Of a stretch of DNA of 64,000 bases, positions 36,534-46,023 are shown piece by piece (the first letter of the stretch is position 1; every line of letters begins with the position of its first letter). The stretch is from positions 124,001 to 188,000 of the forward strand of contig CANMKB010000001.1 of assembly GCA_947498415.1 (NCBI GenBank). The letters run 5' to 3'. Position numbers and translations under genes: made by a program. Under the pieces are notes generated by a model. That model did not search any database, was not told where the DNA came from, and saw only the letters and a list, made by a program, of their open reading frames with translations. The stretch comes from an uncultured Paracoccaceae bacterium. Its GTDB lineage: Bacteria; Pseudomonadota; Alphaproteobacteria; Rhodobacterales; Rhodobacteraceae.

Positions 36534-37445
36534 ATGAGTCAAAACCCAAACATGCCCGACTGGAACCATCTGCGCGCTTTTCTTGCGACCGCCGAAACCG
36601 GATCCCTGTCTGCCGCGGCCCGCGAACTCGGGCTTACACAGCCGACATTAAGCCGTCAGGTCTCGGCCCTGGAGGCTGAGCTTGGGATCATGTTGTTTGA
36701 GCGTGTCGGTCGTAACTTAGAGCTGACGCAGGCAGGCACCGAGCTGTTGGAACACACCCGAGAGATGGGAGACGCGGCCAATCGCGTGTCTCTGAGTGCG
36801 ACGGGGCAATCCCAGTCTATTGACGGAGAGGTGCGCATCACAGCTTCGGATGTGTTTGCGGCCAATGTGCTTCCTAAAGCGCTCAAGAAGATACGCGAGG
36901 CCGCGCCGAACCTATACGTAGATGTTGTGGCGGCCAACGACATTCAGGATTTGATGCGGCGCGAAGCCGACATCGCAATCCGTCATGTGCGGCCCGATCA
37001 GCCCGATCTGATTGCAAAGCTGGTGGATGAACCCAAGGCCTATTTCTATGCCTCTGAATCCTACATCCAGCGAAAAGGCATGCCGCAAAGCAAGCAAGAT
37101 TTGCTAGACCATGAGTTCATTAGCTTTGGCAATTTGGATGAGATGATTGGCTTTCTTGAACCCATCGGGGTGCCCGTCACAACCAAGAACTTTGTCATTG
37201 GTTCCGCCAATGGGCTGGTGGCGTGGCGACTGTGCCAAGAGGGGTTTGGTATTTCAATTATGGGCGAAGAGATCGCGCAAAGTGAAACCGGGATGGTGCG
37301 GTTATTGCCGGATGATCCGCCCGTCGTGTTTCCCATGTGGCTGGTGGCTCATCGCGAGCTGCACAGCAGCCGCCGCATTCGTTTGGTCTTTGATATTCTG
37401 TCGGACTTCCTGTCTGGGCAAGACGTGGACTGCCGGAAAAAGTAA
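36534..37445 (+). CDS. LysR-family transcription regulator
   Basis: A 303-residue protein beginning MSQNPNMPDWNHLRAFLATA, with HTH SLSAAARELGLTQPTLSRQV and a LysR effector domain. It belongs to the same subgroup as the regulator at 59649 (shared FLATAE, DVFAANVLPK-like and IRHVRPDQPDLIAK segments), suggesting related ligands or duplication. It is divergent from the methyltransferase gene. Confidence 0.9.
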   Translation: MSQNPNMPDWNHLRAFLATAETGSLSAAARELGLTQPTLSRQVSALEAELGIMLFERVGRNLELTQAGTELLEHTREMGDAANRVSLSATGQSQSIDGEVRITASDVFAANVLPKALKKIREAAPNLYVDVVAANDIQDLMRREADIAIRHVRPDQPDLIAKLVDEPKAYFYASESYIQRKGMPQSKQDLLDHEFISFGNLDEMIGFLEPIGVPVTTKNFVIGSANGLVAWRLCQEGFGISIMGEEIAQSETGMVRLLPDDPPVVFPMWLVAHRELHSSRRIRLVFDILSDFLSGQDVDCRKK

Positions 37446-37464
37446 GGGCCCCAGAGGGACCCTT
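37444..37464. terminator. Bidirectional hairpin between the LysR gene and pheT
   Basis: AAGGG-c-CCC and GGG-a-CCCTT pair around an AGA loop (9-bp stem, one mismatch). It overlaps the LysR stop and lies 11 nt after the pheT stop. T-rich flanks exist on both sides (TTGATCTTTT plus; CTTACTTTTT minus). Confidence 0.65.
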
Positions 37465-37474
37465 GATCTTTTAA

Positions 37475-39886
37475 TTAGCCGCGCAGTGCGCCGCCTGTGG
37501 CTTTGCTGACCTTTTCGACGATCTTGGCCGCGACGGCCTCGATGTCTTTTTCTTTCAGCGTTTTGTCTTTGGGCTGGAGACGGACTGTCACAGCGATCGA
37601 CTTTTTGCCTTCTCCCATTTGGGATTCTGCTTTCTCGCCGGTGAACTCATCAAAGACGCGGACGGTTTCGATCAGTTCTTTGTCTGCGCCCGCTGCAGCG
37701 TTCACCAATGTGAGGGCCTCGACAGAGGTATCTACGACAAAGGCAAAGTCACGCTCAACGGCTTGTAGATCACGCAGCTGAAGCGCAGCACGGGTGGCAG
37801 ACTTTTTACGTGGCAGAGGGATTTCCTCTGGGAAGATCGTGAATGCGACCGCTGGCCCTTTCACGCCCATCTCTTCCAGGACTTTCGGGTGCAATTCGCC
37901 AAACACGGCAAGTGTCTTTTTCGGGCCAAGGCAGATGCGGCCATGACGGCCTGGGTGCCACCAACCTTCGCCGCCGCGTAGAACTTGCACTTTTGCAGGG
38001 GCACCTATCGCAGACAACACAGCCTCGACATCAGCTTTAGCGTCATACAGATCAACGCCACGGCTTTCGCCATGCACGTCTTTATCGACATTGCGACCCA
38101 CCAGCAGGCCGCTGATCTGAAGGTGCTGTTCACCCGGCTCACCGCCTTGGAAAGCTGCACCGGCCTCGAACAGGGCCAGATCCATAAAACCACGCGCTTG
38201 GTTGCGTGCTGCGGCTTGTAGCAAACCCGGCAGCAGGTCTGGGCGCATGTGGCTCATCTCGCTGGAAATGGGGTTTTCCAGCATGGTTGCATCATCGCCG
38301 CCACCAAAAAGGGTCGCGGATTTCTTGTCGATGAAGGAATAAGTGACACATTCGTTGTAGCCCAATGAAGCAGTCGTGCGACGCCCGATTTGCTCGCGCT
38401 TTTGCATCGGTGTCAGAATTTGCTCTGGCACGCCTGGGATGGTGCGCGGCATTGGTTTGCCGACAAGCTTTGTCAAAGACGCCATACGGGCAACTTCTTC
38501 GACCAGATCAGCAGAGCCTTTGACATCTGGGCGCCATGACGGGACGTGCGCCATGTCGCCTTCCAGCACAAACCCCAAAGCCTCGAGCGTGGCGCGTTGT
38601 TGTTCGGCTGGAATATCCATGCCGACCAATGACTGCACACGATCTGTATCTAGCTTGTAGGCGCGGCTGACGTCTGGGGCTTCACCCGTGACGATGGCCT
38701 CTGACGGCTCACCTCCGCAGAGCTCCATGATCATGGCAGTCGCCAAATCCAGTGCTTCGCGGTTGAAGGCTGGATCAATGCCACGTTCGTTGCGATACCG
38801 TGCATCCGAGTTGATTTTCAATGCGCGACCCGTGGTGGCGATTTGGATGTGATCCCAAACAGCGGCCTCAAGGAAAACGTTTGTGGTCTCGTTGGTGCAG
38901 CCTGTGGCCAGTCCGCCCATGATCCCACCGATGCTTTCAACGGCAGTGTCATCAGAGATGACAACTTGGCCTGCAGAGAAGGTGTATTCTTTTTCATCCA
39001 AGCCAACGAGGGTTTCGCCCCCTGCGGCGCGGTGCACCCGCAGATCGCCCGTCACCTTGTCTGCGTCAAACACGTGCAGCGGGCGGTTGCGGTCATAGGT
39101 GAAGAAGTTGGTGATATCGACAAGTGCTGAAATCGGACGCAGGCCAATCGCGGTTAGACGATCTTGCAACCACTGTGGCGATGGGCCGTTTTTGACGTTT
39201 TTGATCAGGCGACCCGCAAAGACGAAACAGCCGTCAGTTTTGGCGTCTTCGTCGATGGTCACGTTGATGGGGCTTGGGCCATTGCCGGTGATCTCTGCGG
39301 TTTTCGCAGGCTTCATGGTGCCCAAACCGCGCGCGGCCAGATCAAGTGCGATGCCACGTACACCCAGCGCATCCGGGCGGTTTGGCGTAATGGCGATTTC
39401 GATCACTGGGTCAACTTTGGATGGGTCATTGGCTGCGAGCCAATCCACGAATTTTTCACCTACCTCGCCAGACGGCAATTCGATGATGCCGTTGTGTTCG
39501 TCGGAGAGTTCAAGCTCGCGTTCGGACGCCATCATGCCGTGGCTTTCAACGCCGCGGATGTTGCCCACTTTGATGGTGATATCTAGACCGGGAATGTAGG
39601 ATCCGGGCTTGCACAGAACCACAGTGATGCCTTCGCGGGCGTTGGGTGCGCCGCAGACGATCTGGCTTTCGCCAGCGTCGGTCATCACCTGACAGACTTT
39701 GAGCTTGTCTGCATCCGGGTGTTTTTCTGCGTGCAGAACCTTGGCGATGGTAAACTCTTTCAGACGATCAACTGGGTTTGTCACCTCTTCGACCTCTAGG
39801 CCCAGATCGGTCAGGGCATATAGGATGTCGTCAAGGCTCGCGTCGGTGTCCAGGTGGTCTTTCAACCAAGAGAGAGTGAATTTCAT
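37475..39886 (-). CDS. pheT: Phenylalanyl-tRNA synthetase beta subunit
   Basis: The 803-residue protein starts MKFTLSWLKDHLDTDASLDD. It has the EMAP/tRNA-binding domain, B3/B4 editing domain, B5 domain and C-terminal FDX-ACB domain (DKTLKEKDIEAVAAKIVEKV at the end). It forms the alpha2-beta2 enzyme with PheS and removes misacylated tyrosine. It lies 35 bp downstream of pheS in the same operon. Confidence 0.97.
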   Translation of the reverse strand: MKFTLSWLKDHLDTDASLDDILYALTDLGLEVEEVTNPVDRLKEFTIAKVLHAEKHPDADKLKVCQVMTDAGESQIVCGAPNAREGITVVLCKPGSYIPGLDITIKVGNIRGVESHGMMASERELELSDEHNGIIELPSGEVGEKFVDWLAANDPSKVDPVIEIAITPNRPDALGVRGIALDLAARGLGTMKPAKTAEITGNGPSPINVTIDEDAKTDGCFVFAGRLIKNVKNGPSPQWLQDRLTAIGLRPISALVDITNFFTYDRNRPLHVFDADKVTGDLRVHRAAGGETLVGLDEKEYTFSAGQVVISDDTAVESIGGIMGGLATGCTNETTNVFLEAAVWDHIQIATTGRALKINSDARYRNERGIDPAFNREALDLATAMIMELCGGEPSEAIVTGEAPDVSRAYKLDTDRVQSLVGMDIPAEQQRATLEALGFVLEGDMAHVPSWRPDVKGSADLVEEVARMASLTKLVGKPMPRTIPGVPEQILTPMQKREQIGRRTTASLGYNECVTYSFIDKKSATLFGGGDDATMLENPISSEMSHMRPDLLPGLLQAAARNQARGFMDLALFEAGAAFQGGEPGEQHLQISGLLVGRNVDKDVHGESRGVDLYDAKADVEAVLSAIGAPAKVQVLRGGEGWWHPGRHGRICLGPKKTLAVFGELHPKVLEEMGVKGPAVAFTIFPEEIPLPRKKSATRAALQLRDLQAVERDFAFVVDTSVEALTLVNAAAGADKELIETVRVFDEFTGEKAESQMGEGKKSIAVTVRLQPKDKTLKEKDIEAVAAKIVEKVSKATGGALRG

Positions 39887-39921
39887 CGGTCCATTCCGTC
39901 GTTCAAGTTCGGTTGAAGGCG

Positions 39922-40992
39922 TTAGCGGGTCAAACCACCGTGCAGCGTCGGCTGATCGAGCGACGCAAAGCCATAGTGGCGCAGCCAGCGGAGGTCGCTG
40001 TCAAAGAACGCACGCAAATCTGGGATGCCGTATTTCAGCATCGCCAAACGGTCGATCCCGATGCCAAAGGCAAAGCCTTGCCATTCATTCGGGTCAATGC
40101 CGCCTGCCTCGAGCACTTTAGGGTGCACCATGCCAGAGCCGAGAACCTCGAGCCAATCGTCGCCCTCTCCCACTTTGACAGAGCCGTTTTCCCATTTGCA
40201 CTGAATGTCGACCTCGGCACCCGGTTCAACGAACGGGAAGTGGGAAGACCGGAAGCGGGTTTTGACTTCGGTGCCAAAGAAGGCGGTGAAGAATTCTTCG
40301 AGCACCCACTTGAGGTTTGCCATCGACAGATCTTTGTCGAGCGCGAGGCCTTCGATCTGGTGGAACATTGGCGTGTGTGTCTGGTCATAGTCGGCGCGGT
40401 ACACGCGGCCCGGGCAGATGATGCGGATCGGTGCACCCTGCTTTTCCATCGACCGGATTTGTACCGGAGAGGTGTGGGTGCGCAGCACATGTGGCGGGCG
40501 ATTATCGCCCTCGGCACGGTGGGTGTAGAAGGTATCCATTTCGGCGCGTGCCGGGTGGTGGCCCGGGATGTTCAGCGCGTCAAAGTTATACCAGTCGGTC
40601 TCGATCTGCGGGCCTTCGGCCACGGCAAAGCCCATATCAGCAAAGATCGCGGTGACCTCTTCGGTGACTTGTGAGATCGGGTGGATCGACCCTTGGCGAC
40701 GACCGCGCCCCGGAAGGGTGACGTCTAGCCATTCTGTCTTGAGGCGTTCATCCAACGCGGCATCAGCCAATGCTGATTTCTTGGCGGATAGGGCAGAGTT
40801 GATTTCGTCTTTTAAGGCATTGAGCTTTGGGCCCATCACCTGACGCTCTTCTGGGGTCATTTTGCCCAGTTCACGCATTTTCAGAGCGATCTCGCCTTTT
40901 TTGCCAACGGCCTGTACACGCAGGTCTTCGATCGCAGTTTCATCCGCTGCATTTGCAATCAGACCGATATATTTATCTCTGAGATCGTCCAT
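39922..40992 (-). CDS. pheS: Phenylalanyl-tRNA synthetase alpha subunit
   Basis: I use ATG 40992 with AAGGG 7 nt upstream; the resulting 356 residues match the usual PheS length, while starts at 41013 or 41052 would add unlikely residues. N-terminal coiled coil is followed by the class II catalytic core (motif 2 [19 protein letters not shown], motif 3 [14 protein letters not shown]). It charges tRNA-Phe together with PheT. The A294-like specificity residue was not checked. Confidence 0.97.
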   Translation of the reverse strand: MDDLRDKYIGLIANAADETAIEDLRVQAVGKKGEIALKMRELGKMTPEERQVMGPKLNALKDEINSALSAKKSALADAALDERLKTEWLDVTLPGRGRRQGSIHPISQVTEEVTAIFADMGFAVAEGPQIETDWYNFDALNIPGHHPARAEMDTFYTHRAEGDNRPPHVLRTHTSPVQIRSMEKQGAPIRIICPGRVYRADYDQTHTPMFHQIEGLALDKDLSMANLKWVLEEFFTAFFGTEVKTRFRSSHFPFVEPGAEVDIQCKWENGSVKVGEGDDWLEVLGSGMVHPKVLEAGGIDPNEWQGFAFGIGIDRLAMLKYGIPDLRAFFDSDLRWLRHYGFASLDQPTLHGGLTR

Positions 40993-41055
40993 CGTCTTAC
41001 CCTTGGCATCCATTGTCCCCAGCGAATTAACGTGCGACGCCGCAACGTGCAAGCG

Positions 41056-41943
41056 CTAGCGTGTCTCGCGCAGATACTCTGCTGCAAATCCAGAGTATCC
41101 CTGAGACGTCACACCGTGGTGCCCTTGGATGACTTTGTGCAAATCAGCAAGCCGATGAAACGGCACTGCGGGGATCGTGTGATGCTCGACATGGTAGGGC
41201 ATGTTCCATGCAATGAAGCGCACAAACCGTGTGGTGTATGTGGTGCGGGTGTTTTCAAACATGTTGGCGACAAAGGCACACCTGCCGTGTTCTGCGAGTA
41301 AGTAGAGCCGGAGGAACGGCATCCCCAAGAGTGTGGGCAACATCCAAATCCAAAACAGCAAGGGCGACACAAACAGGCTTAGGAGGGACAAGACGTAAAG
41401 GGTGAGCATTATCCGCGCTTCGATGACCGTGCGCCGCTGGGCCCGCTCTGGAATATAGCTGTGAAATCGATCGCCTTTGGCATTGCGCCAGATCTGACGC
41501 GCCATTCCTTTCCAATAAGGAATGCCTGTTACATACCAAAAGAACGCCTGCCGCCCGTCTGGTTTGTAGCCAGACATCAGCTCTGGGTCTTTATCCGGAA
41601 TATTGGTGTAACGATGATGCGCGAGGTGAAAATAGCGAAACCAATAAAATGGTTGCAGGATCAACAGACCGGAAACTGATCCGGCCCCTTCGTTCAGCCA
41701 TCGGGTTTTGAACGGCGTTTGGTGTGTCGCCTCATGTTCCAGCGTAAAGAGAAAGCTTATGCAGACCCCTTGCAGCACCAGAGCGGCCTGCCAAAAGGGC
41801 CAGCCTTTTGCGATCCACATGGCCCCGATCACAATCAGGCCGACATGGCCCATCAGATGCCAAATTCCTGCGCGGTCGCTTTTTTGCATAAATGCGGCAA
41901 GCTGGTCACGATCCATGGTCGCGACAAAGGTCTTGTGATCCAT
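41056..41943 (-). CDS. Membrane fatty-acid desaturase-like protein
   Basis: The 295-residue membrane protein has three His boxes, HEATH, HLAHHR and HVEHH, that hold a di-iron site, and several hydrophobic segments. Such enzymes desaturate or hydroxylate acyl chains or carotenoids. It sits between rplT and pheS on the same strand, an odd metabolic insert in a translation operon. Substrate is not predictable here. Confidence 0.85.
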   Translation of the reverse strand: MDHKTFVATMDRDQLAAFMQKSDRAGIWHLMGHVGLIVIGAMWIAKGWPFWQAALVLQGVCISFLFTLEHEATHQTPFKTRWLNEGAGSVSGLLILQPFYWFRYFHLAHHRYTNIPDKDPELMSGYKPDGRQAFFWYVTGIPYWKGMARQIWRNAKGDRFHSYIPERAQRRTVIEARIMLTLYVLSLLSLFVSPLLFWIWMLPTLLGMPFLRLYLLAEHGRCAFVANMFENTRTTYTTRFVRFIAWNMPYHVEHHTIPAVPFHRLADLHKVIQGHHGVTSQGYSGFAAEYLRETR

Positions 41944-42010
41944 CCTGCACCCCGAGTTGCAACGTGTTGCTGAAACACTATCGGATGAAAATCACGCATA
42001 AATACAACAA

Positions 42011-42044
42011 AAAACGCCGCGGCCTATGCAGACCGCGGCGTTTT
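42011..42044 (-). terminator. Rho-independent terminator after rplT
   Basis: AAAACGCCGCGG (42011-42022) and CCGCGGCGTTTT (42033-42044) form a perfect 12-bp stem with a 10-nt loop. On the minus strand it is followed by TTTTTTGTTG. It lies 22 nt after the rplT stop. Confidence 0.9.
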
Positions 42045-42065
42045 CAATTCAAACTAAGCAAAAGC

Positions 42066-42431
42066 TTACGCTGCGAGCGCACCTTGTGCTTGCTCAACGA
42101 TCGCTGTGAACGCTTCTGGCTCGTGTACGGCGAGATCCGCCAGAACCTTACGGTCCACTTCGATGCCAGCCAGGTTCAGGCCGTTGATGAATTTGGAATA
42201 TGTCAGTGCTTCGTCATGTGCACGAACAGCTGCGTTGATACGCTGGATCCACAATGCGCGGAAATTACGCTTACGATTCTTACGGTCGCGTGTTGCGTAT
42301 TGGTTTGCTTTATCAACCGCCTGGGACGCTACCTTGAAGGTATTCTTGCGACGGCCATAGTAGCCTTTCGCTTGCTTGACGATTTTCTTGTGACGGGCGT
42401 GGGTTACTGTACCACCTTTAACGCGTGACAT
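42066..42431 (-). CDS. rplT: 50S ribosomal protein L20
   Basis: The 121-residue protein starts [20 protein letters not shown] and contains [20 protein letters not shown], the L20 hallmark. L20 is an early 50S assembly factor and, in other bacteria, represses its own operon. It is 13 bp after rpmI. infC, which often precedes this pair, is not present here. Confidence 0.97.
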   Translation of the reverse strand: MSRVKGGTVTHARHKKIVKQAKGYYGRRKNTFKVASQAVDKANQYATRDRKNRKRNFRALWIQRINAAVRAHDEALTYSKFINGLNLAGIEVDRKVLADLAVHEPEAFTAIVEQAQGALAA

Positions 42432-42444
42432 AGATCAGTACTCC

Positions 42445-42645
42445 TTAGCGTGCGTATGGCATGTATGATTTAACGATTTTCGCATCAGGTGCAGACAAAG
42501 TCGTCGTGCCACGTGCGTTGCGCAGAAACTTGTTTGTGCGCTTGATCATACCGTGCTGTTTGCCAGCTTGCGAAGCTTTCACTTTACCGCTTGCCGTCAT
42601 TTTAAAGCGCTTTTTAGCGCTCGATTTAGTCTTCATCTTAGGCAT
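42445..42645 (-). CDS. rpmI: 50S ribosomal protein L35
   Basis: ATG 42645, with GGAGACGG just upstream, gives 66 residues starting [20 protein letters not shown] and ending in the typical [13 protein letters not shown] segment. The frame is open further upstream without a site. The 117 bp before it, after the small membrane gene, must hold the rpmI-rplT promoter and any L20 control site. Confidence 0.97.
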   Translation of the reverse strand: MPKMKTKSSAKKRFKMTASGKVKASQAGKQHGMIKRTNKFLRNARGTTTLSAPDAKIVKSYMPYAR

Positions 42646-42762
42646 TTCCGTCTCCTTCATAGTCGTCGGTACAAACGCGACTCGGCATGCCACTCAGCCG
42701 GACGCGCGGATAGATGGCGCGATATACGCCGCCTTTTGGGATCGTGCAAGAAGATTCGGACG

Positions 42763-42987
42763 TTAATTAATAAGCTTTGCAAACTGTGCAATCACCACAT
42801 TGGCGATTTCATCCATCGTATAACCACCCGGCTTTGTAGATAAGGCCCAAACGACTGCCCCACCCGCCAACAAAATACACAAAGAGGCCGCTCGAGGTGA
42901 GCGGCTGTCTGAAATTGCAGACAAAAAAGCTGGCACCGAGAATACTCCCAGAACCAGCCCAATTGTTAATACTAAATCGGTATCCAA
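42763..42987 (-). CDS. Small two-helix membrane protein downstream of pyk
   Basis: No ATG is available. A TTG at 42987 has GGAGG exactly 5 nt upstream and gives 74 residues starting MDTDLVLTIGLVLGVFSVPA. It has two hydrophobic helices (about 5-22 and 34-50), a polar SDSRSPRA loop and an amphipathic end (GYTMDEIANVVIAQFAKLIN). It begins 34 bp after the pyk stop; a TTG at 43020 is possible but has no site. Function unknown. Confidence 0.72.
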   Translation of the reverse strand: MDTDLVLTIGLVLGVFSVPAFLSAISDSRSPRAASLCILLAGGAVVWALSTKPGGYTMDEIANVVIAQFAKLIN

Positions 42988-43021
42988 ACCGGCCTCCGCA
43001 CCTAAAACTGGTGCGCCCAAT

Positions 43022-44470
43022 TTACTCTGGGTCGGTGGCCGAAATCAAACGTTCATCGCAAGGTGCGACACGAATGATGTTTGTTGTCCCCGGAATGTTG
43101 AATGGAACACCCGCTGTGACAACAACTTGGTCCTCTTCTGTTGCCAGTTCCAAACGCTTGGCTGCGCCAACCGCGGCCAGAACAGACAGCTTAAAGCGGT
43201 CAAACTCTGGAGTGACAACACATGTGGTGCCCCATGTCAGAGCCAGACGGCGCGCTGTACCCAGACGGCTTGTCATTGCAACGATGGAAACCCGAGGACG
43301 CTCGCGCGCCACTTTCAGTGCGGTTGTACCAGACTGAGAGAAACAGCAGATGGCTTTAACGTCAGTGGTTTCTGCAATCTCACGTGCCGCAGCAACAATC
43401 GAATCTGCAACGCTTTCGCCTTTGGTCGAGCGGGATGCTTCGATGATGTCGCGGTAGGTTTGATCGCTTTCAACTTCGATGGCCACGTTGTTCATTGTGG
43501 TCACAGCTTCGATCGGGAAATCCCCTGCCGCAGATTCCGCAGACAACATGATCGCGTCGGAGCCTTCGTAGATCGCAGTCGCAACGTCAGACACTTCTGC
43601 GCGGGTTGGCATTGGGCTTTCGATCATGCTTTCCAGCATCTGTGTTGCAACGATCACCGGCTTGGCTTCGCGGCGGCAACGGCGGATCAGTCGTTTTTGA
43701 ATTGGCGGTACATTTTGTACTGGCAGTTCAACACCCAGGTCACCACGTGCAACCATGATGCCGTCTGAAACATCAAGAATGTCGTCAAAGTTTTCAACCG
43801 CTGTCGGTTTTTCGATTTTCGCAAGAACGGCAGCACGGCCACGAATCATCTCGCGAGCTTCCAGCATGTCGGCAGGACGCTGAACGAAGGATAGCGCGAT
43901 CCAGTCGACGCCCAATTGAGCAACGAATTCCAGATCTTTTTTGTCTTTCTCAGACAAAGCCGCCAAAGGCAGAACAACATCAGGAACGTTTACGCCTTTG
44001 CGGTTGGAAATGCGGCCGCCGTTGACGACAACGCAATTGGCAAAGTCTTTGCCGCACTCTTCGACACGCAGGCTAATCTTGCCGTCGTTCACCAGAAGGT
44101 GTGCACCAGGCTCTAGTGCTGCAAAGATTTCTGGGTGAGGCAGGCAAACACGATCCAGATCGCCTTCTTTTTTATCGAGGTCCAAGCGGAACTTAGCGCC
44201 TGAAACCAAATCTTCGCCTTCTTCGTTCGCAAAGACACCCACACGAAGCTTAGGACCCTGAAGGTCAGCCAAGATCGCGATTGGGCTGGAAAGGTCTTCT
44301 TCGATTTGACGGATGATCTTGTGCTTCTCAGCAATCTCTTCATGTGAGCCGTGACTCATATTCAGACGAAACACATCCGCGCCCGCTTCGTGAAGCGCTC
44401 GAATGGTCTCATAAGTCTCGGAAGCTGGGCCCAGTGTGGCCACAATTTTTACATTTCTCAGGCGTCTCAT
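43022..44470 (-). CDS. pyk: Pyruvate kinase
   Basis: The 482-residue enzyme makes ATP and pyruvate from PEP and ADP. N-terminal KIVATLGPAS, the catalytic LAKIEKPTAVENFDDIL segment with its Lys, GDLGVELP, and ATQMLESMIESPMPTRAEVSD are family motifs. The C-terminal domain for allosteric effectors is complete. It is divergent from the N-formylglutamate amidohydrolase gene. Confidence 0.97.
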   Translation of the reverse strand: MRRLRNVKIVATLGPASETYETIRALHEAGADVFRLNMSHGSHEEIAEKHKIIRQIEEDLSSPIAILADLQGPKLRVGVFANEEGEDLVSGAKFRLDLDKKEGDLDRVCLPHPEIFAALEPGAHLLVNDGKISLRVEECGKDFANCVVVNGGRISNRKGVNVPDVVLPLAALSEKDKKDLEFVAQLGVDWIALSFVQRPADMLEAREMIRGRAAVLAKIEKPTAVENFDDILDVSDGIMVARGDLGVELPVQNVPPIQKRLIRRCRREAKPVIVATQMLESMIESPMPTRAEVSDVATAIYEGSDAIMLSAESAAGDFPIEAVTTMNNVAIEVESDQTYRDIIEASRSTKGESVADSIVAAAREIAETTDVKAICCFSQSGTTALKVARERPRVSIVAMTSRLGTARRLALTWGTTCVVTPEFDRFKLSVLAAVGAAKRLELATEEDQVVVTAGVPFNIPGTTNIIRVAPCDERLISATDPE

Positions 44471-44592
44471 CGGATCGTCTCACTTTGGGTGTTAGAAAAT
44501 GTTACCGCTAACTATAACGGTAAAGCGTTTTGCGCAATTCCCTTTTCTTGCGGTCTCGCCTATTGGAATTAGGCAAAGGAAATGACAGGCAT

Positions 44593-45339
44593 ATGACTCA
44601 GGACGTATTTCACATCACCGGAGCTGAGCGCACGAGCCGGTGGATGATCACAGTGGATCATGCCACAAATTACGTGCCATCTGAAATCAATAACGGAGAT
44701 CTGGGGATCTCGGCCGAAGATATGGAACGGCATATCGCCTATGATATCGGCGCACTTGGGGTTTCGCTGCGTCTGGGCGAATTGCTGGATGCGCCGGTGG
44801 TCAGCTCTAATTTTTCGCGCTTGGTGATCGACCCCAATCGCGGACCAAATGATCCGACGCTAGTGATGCGTCTTTATGATGGCACGATCATTCCCGCGAA
44901 TGCCAAGATTGATGACGCCGAAGAGCAGCGACGTTTGCAAACCTACTACCAGCCTTATCATGACGCACTCGAAGAGATGGCCGCGCAGCGGGACGACCCG
45001 ATTGTTGTTGCAATGCACAGCTTTTCGCCTCGGCTGAATGGTCGTGGGCCTCGGCCATGGGAAATTGGCGTTTTGCATGCCGCACATGATGCGCGAAATT
45101 TCGGAGAGCATGTCATTGCGCGACTTCACAAAGAGGCTGATCTGACCGTGGGAGACAATGAACCCTATGCGGGGCATCTGCCAGGGGATTCTGTAGATCG
45201 GTTGGCCCTGACTAAAGGCCGATTGAATACATTGATTGAACTGCGTCAGGACTTGATCGCAACTGAGTGCCAGCAAACCGCATGGGCTGACCGTTTGGCC
45301 CCCCTGCTACACGACGCATTGGCCGCGAGTGGATACTAG
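44593..45339 (+). CDS. N-formylglutamate amidohydrolase
   Basis: I start at ATG 44593, where the FGase homology begins (MTQDVFHITGAERTSRWM). The 248 residues contain VDHATNYVPSE and HSFSPRLNGRGPRPWEIGVL, matching the FGase family (HutG-like), which splits N-formylglutamate into formate and glutamate. The site is weak (AAAGGA 9 nt upstream). Three more genes follow closely on the same strand. The usual hut neighbours are not here, so the substrate could be a related N-formyl compound. Confidence 0.85.
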   Translation: MTQDVFHITGAERTSRWMITVDHATNYVPSEINNGDLGISAEDMERHIAYDIGALGVSLRLGELLDAPVVSSNFSRLVIDPNRGPNDPTLVMRLYDGTIIPANAKIDDAEEQRRLQTYYQPYHDALEEMAAQRDDPIVVAMHSFSPRLNGRGPRPWEIGVLHAAHDARNFGEHVIARLHKEADLTVGDNEPYAGHLPGDSVDRLALTKGRLNTLIELRQDLIATECQQTAWADRLAPLLHDALAASGY

Positions 45340-45348
45340 GAGAGAAAA

Positions 45349-45693
45349 ATGCCCGATCTAACATTAGAACATTCCGCAGAAATCGCAGAGACCGTTGATA
45401 TGTCTGCCGTTACAAAGGCGCTGTTTGATACGGCTTTGGCAACCGGTGAGTTCGGTGATGGGAAATCGATTAAAGTACGCTCGATCCCTTGTTACAACGT
45501 TGTGACAGGGAAAGAACCACAAACCATCGCGAGCCTGACGTTGCGGTTGCTGCCTGGGCGGTCTGTGGCGCTGAGACGCGAAATTGCAGAAAAACTGCTT
45601 GCTGTGCTTGCAGAACATCTGCCTGAGGTTGGATCCGTCAGCGTGCATCCAATCGAGCTGAACGCTGACGTCTATGTAAAACGCGTCCTTTAA
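45349..45693 (+). CDS. 5-carboxymethyl-2-hydroxymuconate isomerase-like tautomerase
   Basis: The 114-residue protein starts MPDLTLEHSAEIAETVDMSA, leaving Pro at position 1 as the catalytic base, as in the CHMI/4-OT superfamily. LPGRSVALRREIAEKLLAVL is typical of the trimeric CHMI branch. AGGAG precedes the ATG and the gene starts 9 bp after the amidohydrolase stop. No other homoprotocatechuate genes are nearby, so aromatic catabolism is not supported by context. Confidence 0.82.
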   Translation: MPDLTLEHSAEIAETVDMSAVTKALFDTALATGEFGDGKSIKVRSIPCYNVVTGKEPQTIASLTLRLLPGRSVALRREIAEKLLAVLAEHLPEVGSVSVHPIELNADVYVKRVL

Positions 45694-45707
45694 GAAGGAA
45701 ACCGATC

Positions 45708-46022
45708 ATGGATGATCAAACTCGTATCGAACTTGAAGCCGCGGCGTTTCGCACTTTGCGCAAGCACCTGATGGAAGAGCGGACCGACGTTCAGAACATC
45801 GATATGATGAATTTGGCGGGCTTTTGCCGCAACTGCCTAAGCCGTTGGTATCAAGAGGCCGCGCATGAACGCAGGATTGAGATGTCAAAAGACGAGGCGC
45901 GCGAGACTTTCTATGGGATGACCATGGCGGAGTGGAAGGCAAACTACCAAACCGATGCTTCAGACGCTCAAAAGGCGGGCTTTGAAAAGTCATTCAAAGA
46001 AAACGTGACGGATAAATCTTGA
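45708..46022 (+). CDS. DUF1244 protein
   Basis: The 104-residue cytosolic protein has the DUF1244 pattern (AAAFRTLRKHLMEERTDVQN, then LAGFCRNCLSRWYQEAA). The CxxC could bind a metal. It has no known function; the family is widespread in proteobacteria. AAGGA precedes the ATG. It is 14 bp after the tautomerase and 1 bp before galM, so it is probably cotranscribed. Confidence 0.85.
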   Translation: MDDQTRIELEAAAFRTLRKHLMEERTDVQNIDMMNLAGFCRNCLSRWYQEAAHERRIEMSKDEARETFYGMTMAEWKANYQTDASDAQKAGFEKSFKENVTDKS

Positions 46023-46023
46023 T

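Noticed and set aside
41056..42066. infC expected upstream of rpmI-rplT
   Set aside because: Not in this window; upstream are the small membrane gene and pyk, so infC must lie elsewhere.
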